A DNA stretch of 64,000 nt from the NCBI RefSeq assembly GCF_041429785.1, contig NZ_CP163423.1, forward strand, positions 1,860,001-1,924,000, written 5' to 3'. How positions within the stretch are numbered: the first letter of the stretch is position 1; each line of letters starts with the position of its first letter. This DNA is from Fretibacter rubidus (GTDB lineage: Bacteria; Pseudomonadota; Alphaproteobacteria; Caulobacterales; Maricaulaceae). Below the pieces are notes generated by a model, which was not told where the DNA came from, did not search any database, and saw only the letters and a program-made list of their open reading frames with translations. Below, in pieces: positions 35,711-43,239 of the stretch. The translations under genes were made by a program, and so were the position numbers.

Positions 35711-36166
35711 ATGACCATACTGCGCAGTTTACTCCTCGCCCTGGCCCTTTGCGTTGCCCCGCTCGCCCATAGCGCTGACACTGAAACAGCGGACGCCGCG
35801 CAAATCAAAGCCAATATTATCGCCATGTGGAAAGCCGTCGAAAATAACGACGTCGAAGGCTACCTTGATTATATCCATGAGGATTACACATTGTTCGGCG
35901 AAGGCGATATCTATTTGCAATCAGGCAAAGCGTTGGAACGCGCCAGCTATACCGACTATCTCGCGCGTGCTAAAAACGTCCGCACCTTCATGCATCAACC
36001 GCAAATCCACGTGAACGGCGACACCGCCTGGGTCATCTATTACTGGTCCGATAGCGGCTATATGAACGGCGAACGCTTCACCTCCACCGGCAAATCCACC
36101 CGCATATTCGTCCGCGAAAACGGGAAATGGATGTGCATCCACGGACATTTTACGAGTGTTGGTTAG
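35711..36166 (+). CDS. Exported NTF2-like (SnoaL/DUF4440-type) protein
   Basis: A 151-residue protein with a signal peptide (LLLALALCVAPLAHSA) and a cone-shaped NTF2-like fold: MWKAVENNDVEGYLDYIHEDYTLFGEG in the first helices and strand, IHVNGDTAWVIYYWSD and GKSTRIFVRENGKWMCIHGHFT in the last strands. Such proteins bind small hydrophobic ligands or act as weak isomerases or hydrolases. Third gene of the GST-VOC cluster. The role is unknown. Confidence 0.8.
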   Translation: MTILRSLLLALALCVAPLAHSADTETADAAQIKANIIAMWKAVENNDVEGYLDYIHEDYTLFGEGDIYLQSGKALERASYTDYLARAKNVRTFMHQPQIHVNGDTAWVIYYWSDSGYMNGERFTSTGKSTRIFVRENGKWMCIHGHFTSVG

Positions 36167-36240
36167 CGCGGGGATCAGTAACGGCGCTGGGTGTGGGAGT
36201 TAGATGGGCGGCTTAAAACGCCCAAAACCGGCCGCTGGTA

Positions 36241-36678
36241 ATGTTCAACCTTGTTCGCAAAGTGACGTTAGAGATTTTGTTGTATTTTCGAAATAACAGA
36301 GTACCTTCTGGCATGCGCCGAGCACTTATAGATCCGGAAAACTCATTTCTCCGAAATGCTATCGGGTATATTTTATTTTTTCCAATAGTTATAATGGGCA
36401 TGGTGATAGCACTTCCATTCGCACTCTTTGGAGGTCCCTCAAAATTGACTGCAACAGAGGTCGCAGAATACTTGCATGATATGATTGAAGGTACAGGGGG
36501 TGCTTATGATTGGGATGATTTCACTTCTGTGGAAATTGCGGATCCGCAGTTAGAATCAATACGCGCTAGGGCTTCTCAAATAGAACTACCCATCGATGTG
36601 GAAGGTATTAACAAATTGTGTATTCTGCTTTCCGAGGTTGAAGAGATTATGGAAATTATTGTCACTCCCTATGATTAA
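36241..36678 (+). CDS. Unrecognised small protein with one membrane segment
   Basis: A 145-residue protein, more AT-rich than its neighbours. It has a basic N terminus (NNRVPSGMRRALIDPENSF), one long hydrophobic segment (IGYILFFPIVIMGMVIALPFALFGG) and an acidic C-terminal domain (YDWDDFTSVEIADPQLESIRARA, then VEGINKLCILLSEVEEIMEIIV). No strong ribosome binding site lies before ATG 36241; a start at 36313 is possible. It stands alone before the convergent rpoD. I do not recognise a family. Its composition hints at recent acquisition. Confidence 0.6.
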   Translation: MFNLVRKVTLEILLYFRNNRVPSGMRRALIDPENSFLRNAIGYILFFPIVIMGMVIALPFALFGGPSKLTATEVAEYLHDMIEGTGGAYDWDDFTSVEIADPQLESIRARASQIELPIDVEGINKLCILLSEVEEIMEIIVTPYD

Positions 36679-36850
36679 TTAGGAAATGTCTGCTTTCGCT
36701 CTATAGTAGCTGAAATTCGTGTGTCCTATACTCACCGCATACCAACCGCTAGTAATGTTTGCGTTTGCAGCAACAATTCCGTGCACGTACAATATTTAAC
36801 TCAACAACGTCTTGGGCCTAATCTCAAACCCGATAAAACAACACCCCAAC

Positions 36851-36880
36851 AAAAAACCCGCGACACGGCGCGGGTTTTTT
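36851..36880 (-). terminator. Terminator of rpoD
   Basis: Perfect 12-base arms AAAAAACCCGCG and CGCGGGTTTTTT (36851-36862, 36869-36880) enclose a 6-base loop. On the minus strand the stem ends in six Ts, 6 bases after the rpoD stop. It also works for plus-strand transcripts. Confidence 0.9.
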
Positions 36881-36885
36881 CATCT

Positions 36886-39018
36886 CTACTGATCCAAGAA
36901 ACTTCGCAGTTTTCGGCTTCGGCTTGGATGCTTTAGCTTGCGAAGCGCTTTGGCTTCAATCTGGCGGATGCGTTCGCGGGTAACAGAGAACTGTTGGCCG
37001 ACTTCCTCGAGCGTGTGGTCGGTGTTCATGCCGATACCAAAGCGCATACGCAGGACGCGTTCTTCGCGCGGTGTGAGGCTCGCGAGGACACGCGTTGTTG
37101 TTTCGCGCAGGTTCGATTGAATGGCCGCATCAATCGGCAGGATTGCGTTGTTATCTTCGATGAAGTCACCGAGTTGGCTGTCTTCTTCGTCACCAATCGG
37201 CGTTTCTAGCGAGATCGGCTCTTTGGCGATTTTCATCACCTTGCGCACTTTTTCGAGAGGCATAGACAGCTTGGCCGCCAATTCCTCGGGCGTGGGTTCA
37301 CGGCCAATTTCGTGCAAGATTTGACGTGATGTGCGCACGATTTTGTTAATCGTTTCAATCATATGCACCGGAATACGGATGGTGCGCGCTTGGTCAGCGA
37401 TAGAGCGGGTAATCGCTTGGCGGATCCACCACGTCGCGTAAGTCGAGAATTTATAACCCCGACGATATTCAAATTTATCCACCGCCTTCATAAGGCCGAT
37501 GTTACCCTCTTGGATAAGGTCGAGGAATTGCAGGCCACGGTTTGTGTATTTCTTGGCAATTGAAATGACGAGGCGAAGGTTCGCTTCGACCATTTCTTTC
37601 TTGGCTTGGCGGGCTTCGCGCTCGCCTTTTTGCACGGTTTGGACAATGCGGCGGAACTCATCAACGGGCACACCCGTTTCCGTGGCGAGCATACCAATCT
37701 CGGCGCGGATTTTTTCAATCGAGCGCGCTTCGCGTTTCAAGAAACGGTCCCAGGCTTCGGATGACCCCGCGAGGTCTTCCATCCAATTAGGGTTAAGCTC
37801 TGCCCCCAAATAGGCTTCTAAAAACTCTTGGCGCGGCACGCCGTTACCATCGGCCAGGCGCATCAAGCGGCCCTCTAGGCTAATGAAGCGCTTATTAATC
37901 GCGTAAAGCTGGTCAATCAGCGCATCAATACGCGCATTGTTTAGCTGAAGCGATTTAATCTCTTCGATGATACGCGTCTGAATGGAGTCATATTCTTCGG
38001 CCTGTGGGCGGCGCATTTTCTTGCCAGAGAGGCGCGCGCGCAGCAGCATTTGCTGGAGGTCTTGGAAACGGGCAAAATCCTTGGAAATACTGTCGAGCGT
38101 ATCCATGACATCGTCACGCAGCGCCGCTTCCATAGAGGCCATAGATAGATTGGTTTTATCTTCTTCCTCGTCCTCGTCATCATCAACGGGCTTTTCACCC
38201 TCGGCATAGGTTTTGGTAGGCTCTTTAATCTCGTCAGACGGTTTTAGGTCCTCTTCTGTCGCTTCAATCTCACCTTTCTCAATCTTTTCGCGGCGCACAG
38301 CAGCACCGGACCGGTCAACCTGAATGTTACCGATCGAGCGGTTATAGGTCGTGTCGAGGTCGATAATATCACGCAGCAGAATGCGGCCTTCTTCAAGCTC
38401 TTCACGCCAAATCATGATCGCTTCAAAGGTCAGCGCAGACTCGCACAGCCCTTTAATCATGGTATCGCGGCCAGCCTCGATGCGTTTGGCAATCGCAATC
38501 TCGCCCTCGCGAGACAATAGCTCGACTGTGCCCATTTCGCGCAAATACATGCGGACGGGATCGTCTGTACGGTCGAGTTCTTCTTTGGAATTACCGCCTT
38601 TAACGGTCGTCGTCTCGGCGCGGGCGAGTGTTTTGGACCCGATAGTTTCTTCTTCTTTTTCGTCAATGACGGAAATGCCCAAATCGGACAGCTGCGCGAA
38701 GGTAACCTCAATAGCATCAGGCGTGATTTTGCTCATGTCCAAATGCTTGTTCAGCTCTTTGGTGGTCAGCAGGCCAGATTTTTTGGCCACAGCAATCATG
38801 CGCTTAACATCGATGCTTTCAAAATTAAGCAACCCGGCCTCGTTGGTTGTCGGCACAGGCTCGGCGACAACCTCTGGAGTCTCTACGACCTCTTTCGCTT
38901 TTGCTTTGCTCTTCGTCGGAGCTTTTGCCTTGCTTTTGGCTGGCGCCTTGCTTTTGGCTGTGGCTTTGGTTTTCGGGGTAGGTTTGGACTTCGTCGTCTT
39001 CGCGGCAGCTTTCGCCAT
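36886..39018 (-). CDS. rpoD: RNA polymerase primary sigma factor (sigma 70)
   Basis: The main sigma factor, which directs RNA polymerase to housekeeping promoters. The 710-residue protein has an N-terminal Lys/Ala/Pro-rich extension, region 1.1 and 1.2 ([23 protein letters not shown]), a non-conserved region with an acidic tract (DDDEDEEED), and region 2 ([22 protein letters not shown]). Region 3 is [10 protein letters not shown] to [13 protein letters not shown] and region 4 has the [33 protein letters not shown] 39018 follows GGAG; four extra codons from 39030 are less likely. dnaG lies 136 bases upstream, as is usual in alphaproteobacteria. Confidence 0.97.
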   Translation of the reverse strand: MAKAAAKTTKSKPTPKTKATAKSKAPAKSKAKAPTKSKAKAKEVVETPEVVAEPVPTTNEAGLLNFESIDVKRMIAVAKKSGLLTTKELNKHLDMSKITPDAIEVTFAQLSDLGISVIDEKEEETIGSKTLARAETTTVKGGNSKEELDRTDDPVRMYLREMGTVELLSREGEIAIAKRIEAGRDTMIKGLCESALTFEAIMIWREELEEGRILLRDIIDLDTTYNRSIGNIQVDRSGAAVRREKIEKGEIEATEEDLKPSDEIKEPTKTYAEGEKPVDDDEDEEEDKTNLSMASMEAALRDDVMDTLDSISKDFARFQDLQQMLLRARLSGKKMRRPQAEEYDSIQTRIIEEIKSLQLNNARIDALIDQLYAINKRFISLEGRLMRLADGNGVPRQEFLEAYLGAELNPNWMEDLAGSSEAWDRFLKREARSIEKIRAEIGMLATETGVPVDEFRRIVQTVQKGEREARQAKKEMVEANLRLVISIAKKYTNRGLQFLDLIQEGNIGLMKAVDKFEYRRGYKFSTYATWWIRQAITRSIADQARTIRIPVHMIETINKIVRTSRQILHEIGREPTPEELAAKLSMPLEKVRKVMKIAKEPISLETPIGDEEDSQLGDFIEDNNAILPIDAAIQSNLRETTTRVLASLTPREERVLRMRFGIGMNTDHTLEEVGQQFSVTRERIRQIEAKALRKLKHPSRSRKLRSFLDQ

Positions 39019-39154
39019 GAATATCTCCAATCAAAGCCGCGTTGCCCCAATGTGTGGAAGCCCGCAGCCCAAATTTAAATGACCCTGCCAATCCTAGCAT
39101 AGCCAGAACGGACAAAAAACCGCGCAGCGAGGCCGAACGGTCAGGGCGTTGTTA

Positions 39155-40978
39155 TCACCGACGGGTGTTTTTTGCCGCCCGCATCAGGCGCCGCAAGACA
39201 TCCGCATTATTCTCATGGATTGACTCCACAATCCGGGACTGTGTCTCACCATTTGTGCGCTCTTCCTGAACTGGGCCCGATAAGGCAGCGGCTTCTGTCA
39301 TCCAGATAGCCTGTCGTTCGTTCAGTGTCGCATCCCCCCCGCCCATCGCGGCAATACACAGCGCGCGATCGATTAGGAATTTCGTCAAATGTTGTTTCAA
39401 TCCTAGACCTTCTATATGGGCATGAAGTCCCTGTTTATCAACAGCTATTGTCGAACTATAATAGGATTGAATGGTGTTTTGCAGTTGACGGCAGGGCTCT
39501 GAGCTGAATTGCAGCGAAAAAAACGTCTCATCGACGGTATCCAGCAGTAATGGCCACTCTAAAATCGCGCCCATAATGCGCCTTTCGCGCGCCTCACTCA
39601 TCGCGTCACGCGCCATGGTTTGCTTCATCGCGGGGCTGGCTTTGGCCGTGCCACGTCCGCGAGCGGTATAGCCCCCACCTTTGCGAGACGCTTTCCAGCC
39701 AAATTCCGAATCAAACCGTGCCAGAAGTTCGGTCTTATACTGCTCCCTTACCCCGTCATGGGTAATCTCTCGCAACGCCTTATAAATGCGGTCTTTCAGA
39801 CCCGCCTTGTCCTCTGGCGTGGAGAGCGGCCCCGCCTCTTTTTCGCGCGCCCAGAGCATATCAACAAGTGGGATCGCCCGGTCAAGCACATCACGCATAG
39901 CCGACGCGCCTTTGGCGGCAATCAAATCATCTGGGTCTTGGCCTTCGGGTAGCATCGCAAAGCGCGCTGTTTGCCCAGGCTTTAACTTGGGCAGTATCCG
40001 TTCGACAGACCGCATAGCGGCTTTGGCCCCCGCCCTGTCACCATCAAAACACAGGATCGGCTCGGGTCCTGCGCGCCACAATAAATCAAGCTGATCTTCG
40101 GTCAGCGCTGTGCCTAGCGGTGCAACGGCTTCTTCAAACCCCGCGCGGGCCAGCGCGATAACGTCCATATAACCTTCGGCGACAATCATGCCGCGCATCG
40201 GGTTTTGTGGATTACCTAGCGCTTTGCGCGCTTCGGGATAGCGGTAGAGCACAGAGCCCTTGTGAAACAAATTCGTCTCTGGCGAATTAAGGTATTTCGC
40301 CTTGGCGTCTTTCGCCATCGCGCGCCCGCCAAAGGCCACCAACCGCCCGCGCGGATCGCGTATCGGAAACATGATGCGGTTCCGAAAGCGGTCCCACGGC
40401 TCGCGCGAACTGTCCTCTGGTTCAATACATAACCCGGCCTCGACGAGCATTTTGACGCTCGCGCCCTTTTGCACCAATTCATCGCGCAGCGCGGTGAAAT
40501 CATCTGGCGCGAAACCGATACCGAAACGGTCTGCGGCTGTCTTGGTCAGGCCGCGGCCTTTTAGGTAGTCTCGCGCCTCTGCCCCAATGTCGCGGTAAAG
40601 CGATTTCACGAAAAAGCTTTGCGCCTCTTCTATCCAATTGACGGTTTCTTTGTTGCGCGCTGCCCGCGCCTCGGCCTGTGGGTCGGCTTGGGGCAACTCC
40701 ATACCTGCAATGCCCGCTAGACGCTCGACCGCTTCGGGGAAAGACAGGTTTTCAACTTCCATCAAAAAACTAATCGCGTCGCCATGCTTGCCAGAGCTAA
40801 AGCAGTGGTAAAACCCCTTCTCGTCATTGACGAAAAAGCTCGGCGTCTTCTCATTGGTAAAAGGCGACAGCCCCGCATATTCACGCCCCTGGCGTTTTAA
40901 CTTCACAGATTTACCAACCACATCCGACACACGGACACGGGTCTTCAGCTCATCCATGAAATGTTCACCAAAACGCAT
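39155..40978 (-). CDS. dnaG: DNA primase
   Basis: Makes RNA primers at the replication fork. The 607-residue protein has the N-terminal zinc-ribbon fold, a TOPRIM core (MIVAEGYMDVIALARAGF, then ILCFDGDRAGAKAAMR) and a C-terminal helicase-interacting part. Three of the four usual zinc ligands are replaced: Ser38, Thr41 and Ser62 stand where Cys, His and Cys are expected, and only Cys59 remains. The start MRFGEHFMDELK fits the family pattern. rpoD follows 136 bases downstream. Together they form the macromolecular synthesis core, with yqeY and carA displaced by the accessory region to the right. Confidence 0.96.
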   Translation of the reverse strand: MRFGEHFMDELKTRVRVSDVVGKSVKLKRQGREYAGLSPFTNEKTPSFFVNDEKGFYHCFSSGKHGDAISFLMEVENLSFPEAVERLAGIAGMELPQADPQAEARAARNKETVNWIEEAQSFFVKSLYRDIGAEARDYLKGRGLTKTAADRFGIGFAPDDFTALRDELVQKGASVKMLVEAGLCIEPEDSSREPWDRFRNRIMFPIRDPRGRLVAFGGRAMAKDAKAKYLNSPETNLFHKGSVLYRYPEARKALGNPQNPMRGMIVAEGYMDVIALARAGFEEAVAPLGTALTEDQLDLLWRAGPEPILCFDGDRAGAKAAMRSVERILPKLKPGQTARFAMLPEGQDPDDLIAAKGASAMRDVLDRAIPLVDMLWAREKEAGPLSTPEDKAGLKDRIYKALREITHDGVREQYKTELLARFDSEFGWKASRKGGGYTARGRGTAKASPAMKQTMARDAMSEARERRIMGAILEWPLLLDTVDETFFSLQFSSEPCRQLQNTIQSYYSSTIAVDKQGLHAHIEGLGLKQHLTKFLIDRALCIAAMGGGDATLNERQAIWMTEAAALSGPVQEERTNGETQSRIVESIHENNADVLRRLMRAAKNTRR

Positions 40979-41284
40979 GAATAGAACATAGGCGCGAACG
41001 CAGTGATAAGCGAGGGGCAGGATTGGGATTTGTGGGGGCGGAATTTCTTTTTCGTGTATTTTTTGTAATACATCTATAAATTTAAGTTATAGCGGTCATA
41101 GGAAAAAAATATTTCCGCGCGAGTATTTTTTATGCTCATTTATAGAGGTTGCAATTATGCAATGTAATTTAATGAAGATACAAATACACAAATACACAAA
41201 TACACAAATACACAAATTAAAATATGACTAGATTTTCGACCATTTGACAGAGTGTATTTGCTCTAGCATCAACAGGAGAATATC
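40979..41284. other. AT-rich intergenic region before the peptide export locus
   Basis: The 306 bases between dnaG and the next gene carry no credible ORF. They are strongly AT-rich with an 8-base tandem repeat (41181-41218) and some short inverted repeats. They contain the dnaG promoter (minus strand) and probably the promoter of the gene at 41285. I see nothing else in them. Confidence 0.7.
41181..41218. repeat. Short tandem repeat, 8-base unit caaataca, about 4.6 copies
   Basis: Four perfect copies at 41181-41212 are followed by a partial fifth (caaat, 41213-41217). It lies 68-104 bases before the start of the secreted protein at 41285. Copy number could change by slippage and alter promoter spacing; this is an inference from position. 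Confidence 0.92.
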
Positions 41285-41602
41285 ATGAAGACTATACTCA
41301 CATCAGTATCATTTATTGTCGCGATTGCCGCCGCTCCTACAATCGCCAGCGCGTCATCTCTGGGCACAGTTGAAGACGTGAAAGTTAAGCTAGACGCCCG
41401 AAAATTTGACGCAACCATTCCCGCATCAGACCGTCTCGATATGATTAAACGCCTTGCAACACGTAAATGCGATTCAAGTGCGAAAAGTCTCGAAGCCAAA
41501 GAATTTGAAAGAGCTTGTGAGCGTGAGCTAAAGCGTAGCGTTTTAACACAAATTCCAGAGCCGAGCCTTAAAGCAGAAGCGAAAAAACAAGGCATCCTCT
41601 AA
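41285..41602 (+). CDS. Unrecognised small exported protein
   Basis: A 105-residue protein with a clear signal peptide (MKTILTSVSFIVAIAAAPTIASA) and a charged mature part of about 80 residues, with many Lys/Glu/Asp, two Cys (RKCDSSAK and ERACERELK) and helical character. AGGAG lies shortly before ATG 41285. I do not recognise a family. It precedes the leader-peptide locus on the same strand, with an imperfect hairpin between them. It could be part of the locus or an unrelated periplasmic protein. Confidence 0.7.
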   Translation: MKTILTSVSFIVAIAAAPTIASASSLGTVEDVKVKLDARKFDATIPASDRLDMIKRLATRKCDSSAKSLEAKEFERACERELKRSVLTQIPEPSLKAEAKKQGIL

Positions 41603-41613
41603 ACAGTTGAAGT

Positions 41614-41655
41614 TGTGACGGCGTGTCGATTTAGCAGCCGTATCACACCGTCACA
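41614..41655. repeat. Inverted repeat between the secreted protein and the glycine-zipper precursor
   Basis: The 12-base arms TGTGACGGCGTG (41614-41625) and CACACCGTCACA (41644-41655) pair with one G-U and a loop of 18 bases. There is no T-tract after it, so it is not a standard terminator; it may stabilise mRNA or bind a regulator. Confidence 0.45.
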
Positions 41656-41810
41656 GTGCCAACAGGCAATAACGACATAAAGTTTTGACGGGATAGATAC
41701 AAGAGGCCTCGCGCCCCAAATGTCACCCGACAAAAATCCAGACACTCGTCTGAAACCGATGCGTCGATGGAAAGCAGCCGCAAACGCATCACAACCAACA
41801 GGAGGTCTTC

Positions 41811-42071
41811 ATGGTGAAGCCTCCATCTAACGCAATGGAGAAAATTATGCGTGAATTAAGTACGATTGAAGTAAATCAAGTTAATGGCGGCATCGTTTGG
41901 GCGATCGTTGGTGCTGTTGGAGGCGCCCTTGAGGGCGCAAGCGATGCTCTTTCAGACGACGGGAAAATTGATGGTGGCGAAGCTCTCGGTATTGCTGGAA
42001 AAGCTCTCTTGGGAGCGGTCGGCGGGCGTGCCGTAGGACTGGCAGCAAAAGCAATAAAATCTAAACTATAA
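41811..42071 (+). CDS. Double-glycine-leader precursor with two glycine zippers (bacteriocin-like)
   Basis: The 86-residue frame starts after GGAGG; a second start at ATG 41847 follows GGAG at 41837-41840 and gives the leader MRELSTIEVNQVNGG. That 15-residue leader is of the class II microcin type cleaved by C39 exporters. The 59-residue core has no Cys and two zippers: G7-AVG-G11-ALE-G15 and G41-AVG-G45-RAV-G49, with an acidic middle. Glycine zippers drive membrane insertion or aggregation in CdzC/CdzD of Caulobacter, the closest functional parallel I know. The adjacent three-segment membrane protein would be a natural immunity protein. The exact start is unresolved, but the cleavage site is not affected. 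Confidence 0.82.
   Translation: MVKPPSNAMEKIMRELSTIEVNQVNGGIVWAIVGAVGGALEGASDALSDDGKIDGGEALGIAGKALLGAVGGRAVGLAAKAIKSKL
41821..41840 (+). promoter_or_regulatory. Hairpin burying the second Shine-Dalgarno site of the precursor gene
   Basis: CTCCAT (41821-41826) pairs with ATGGAG (41835-41840), which contains the GGAG preceding ATG 41847; the loop is CTAACGCA. The same arrangement occurs in the second precursor (CTCCA 42427-42431, TGGAG 42442-42446). If real, translation from the internal start would depend on opening the stem, for example by ribosomes from ATG 41811. Confidence 0.45.
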
Positions 42072-42135
42072 AGTCTCCACATAAAGCAGAAGTCAACGTC
42101 TTAGTTTGGCTTCTGCGCACCTACAGGAGGGTAAT

Positions 42136-42417
42136 ATGTTAACTTTCGTGTTATGTTTAATCTCTTTTGGTTTTTTAACCCTATGCATCAAAGAGTGGAA
42201 ATCAATTGATAGTTTTCTTCTTAAGAATGATAAAATCTACAATAGGCTTGAAAGGACATTGCGTCTCGGTACATTTTGTTATCTAGCCCTACCAATGCTG
42301 ATTGGATTAGCCTTGCTAGCAACAGGACAACTCTCGCTCATAATAGCGTTCATAATATGCGCAAGTTATTGTTCTTTTTGGACTATCTATTTCATCAATA
42401 CCGACAGGAAAGCGTAG
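42136..42417 (+). CDS. Small three-segment membrane protein, candidate immunity protein
   Basis: A 93-residue protein from ATG 42136, chosen because AGGAGGG lies 5 bases upstream; an in-frame upstream start at 42106 lacks this. Three hydrophobic segments are visible: residues about 3-21, 48-70 and 71-90. It begins 64 bases after the glycine-zipper precursor. Immunity proteins of membrane-active bacteriocins are often small integral membrane proteins encoded next to the precursor. No known family is recognised, so immunity is inferred from size, topology and place. It ends 2 bases before the frame of the second precursor. Confidence 0.68.
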   Translation: MLTFVLCLISFGFLTLCIKEWKSIDSFLLKNDKIYNRLERTLRLGTFCYLALPMLIGLALLATGQLSLIIAFIICASYCSFWTIYFINTDRKA

Positions 42418-42419
42418 TA

Positions 42420-42736
42420 ATGCAGCCTCCATTTAACGCAGTGGAGAAAAATATGCGCGAGTTAAATTCGATTGAAGTAAATAAAGTTAATGGCGGTGTT
42501 GGCCTACTAGCGGCGCGATCAGAGGCTTTCTTGGCAGCGTGTATGAGGCCGTATCAGGCGGATCAGCCTTTAACGATTTTCTACACAATCGGGAAACCAT
42601 ACCTAAGGGCGTTGGTAATGCGGCCAATGCGGCGGGTGAGTGGCTAACAACTCCCCAAACATCTTCAAATGCTCCGACTGCAGCTTCTGAAGCTGGGTTC
42701 AGTACAAGTGGCTGTCACAATCAGCCTCTATGGTAA
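42420..42736 (+). pseudogene. Second double-glycine precursor, disrupted by a frameshift
   Basis: From ATG 42420, or from ATG 42453 with GGAG 6 bases before it, the frame gives the leader MRELNSIEVNKVNGG. The same frame then yields a nonsense-like basic tail ending at 42647. In the next frame, from about 42512 to the TAA at 42736, the sequence reads GAIRGFLGSVYEAVSGGSAF and onward to a Ser/Pro/Thr-rich end. This has the small-residue, GxxxG character of a mature bacteriocin. A single indel between about 42498 and 42512 would rejoin leader and core. The upstream 40 bases and leader closely match the first precursor. A sequencing error would produce the same picture. Confidence 0.62.
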
Positions 42737-42790
42737 AGAATGAAATTATTGCGACGGCCATTTGGCCATCCCAGATTTAGGAATAATTAG

Positions 42791-42946
42791 ATGACTAAAA
42801 ACAATCTCGTCAGATTCATTTTTATTGCGGTGCTTGCCTCTGTTTGCTTGGGGTTAGACAAATTTATAGGGTTCTCAACTATACCATCTGTGATTACTGG
42901 TTTTGTTGGCGGCATTTTACTTGAAAATCGATTGCGTGCTGTGTGA
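42791..42946 (+). CDS. 51-residue two-segment membrane protein, candidate immunity protein
   Basis: ATG 42791 follows AGGA by 8 bases and opens a 51-codon frame ending in TGA. Two hydrophobic segments (FIFIAVLASVCLGL and TIPSVITGFVGGILL) are joined by a short turn with one Asp and one Lys, and the ends are basic. It lies directly after the broken second precursor and before a still smaller membrane protein, in the place expected for the immunity gene of that precursor. No family is recognised. Confidence 0.5.
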   Translation: MTKNNLVRFIFIAVLASVCLGLDKFIGFSTIPSVITGFVGGILLENRLRAV

Positions 42947-42982
42947 ATTCTCGGCCATCTAAAAACCTTACGAGGTAGATAT

Positions 42983-43072
42983 ATGAATAAAGAAAAACAA
43001 ACTACAGCATTTAACCTAACATTATTATTAGCTGGGGTCATTGCAGCTATAATGCTTTATTTTTTCTCTTAG
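42983..43072 (+). CDS. 29-residue single-segment membrane microprotein
   Basis: ATG 42983 is preceded by GAGG at 7-base spacing and opens a 29-codon frame ending in TAG. The product MNKEKQTTAF is followed by one hydrophobic helix (NLTLLLAGVIAAIMLYFFS), so it would insert in the membrane with a charged N-terminal tail. It is the last small gene before the exporter genes. Its size is below usual annotation limits. The ribosome binding site and the clean helix are the only support. Confidence 0.45.
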   Translation: MNKEKQTTAFNLTLLLAGVIAAIMLYFFS

Positions 43073-43239
43073 TTAAAATTATAGTAGCTAGCCCAGGTAA
43101 AATTTCAATTATCATACGTGACATCATACCATGTAGTCCAGAAGCCAGCAAACTCAACATGACATTTTTGATGAAAACAGTAATTCCACATACCCACTTT
43201 CCCCCTACCATTCCCACCAATATTCGCTAAACACATCCC

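Noticed and set aside
36205-36230. Terminator-like stem GGGCG/CGCCC after the NTF2-like gene
   Set aside because: The stem is only 5 bp, with no T-tract on the plus strand.
38351-39082. Long open frame antisense to rpoD
   Set aside because: It is a shadow of the Lys/Ala-rich rpoD N terminus; its low-complexity Ser-rich sequence has no domain and no ribosome binding site.
41181-41218. CRISPR-like repeat
   Set aside because: Units of 8 bases with no spacers and no cas genes; it is a simple tandem repeat.
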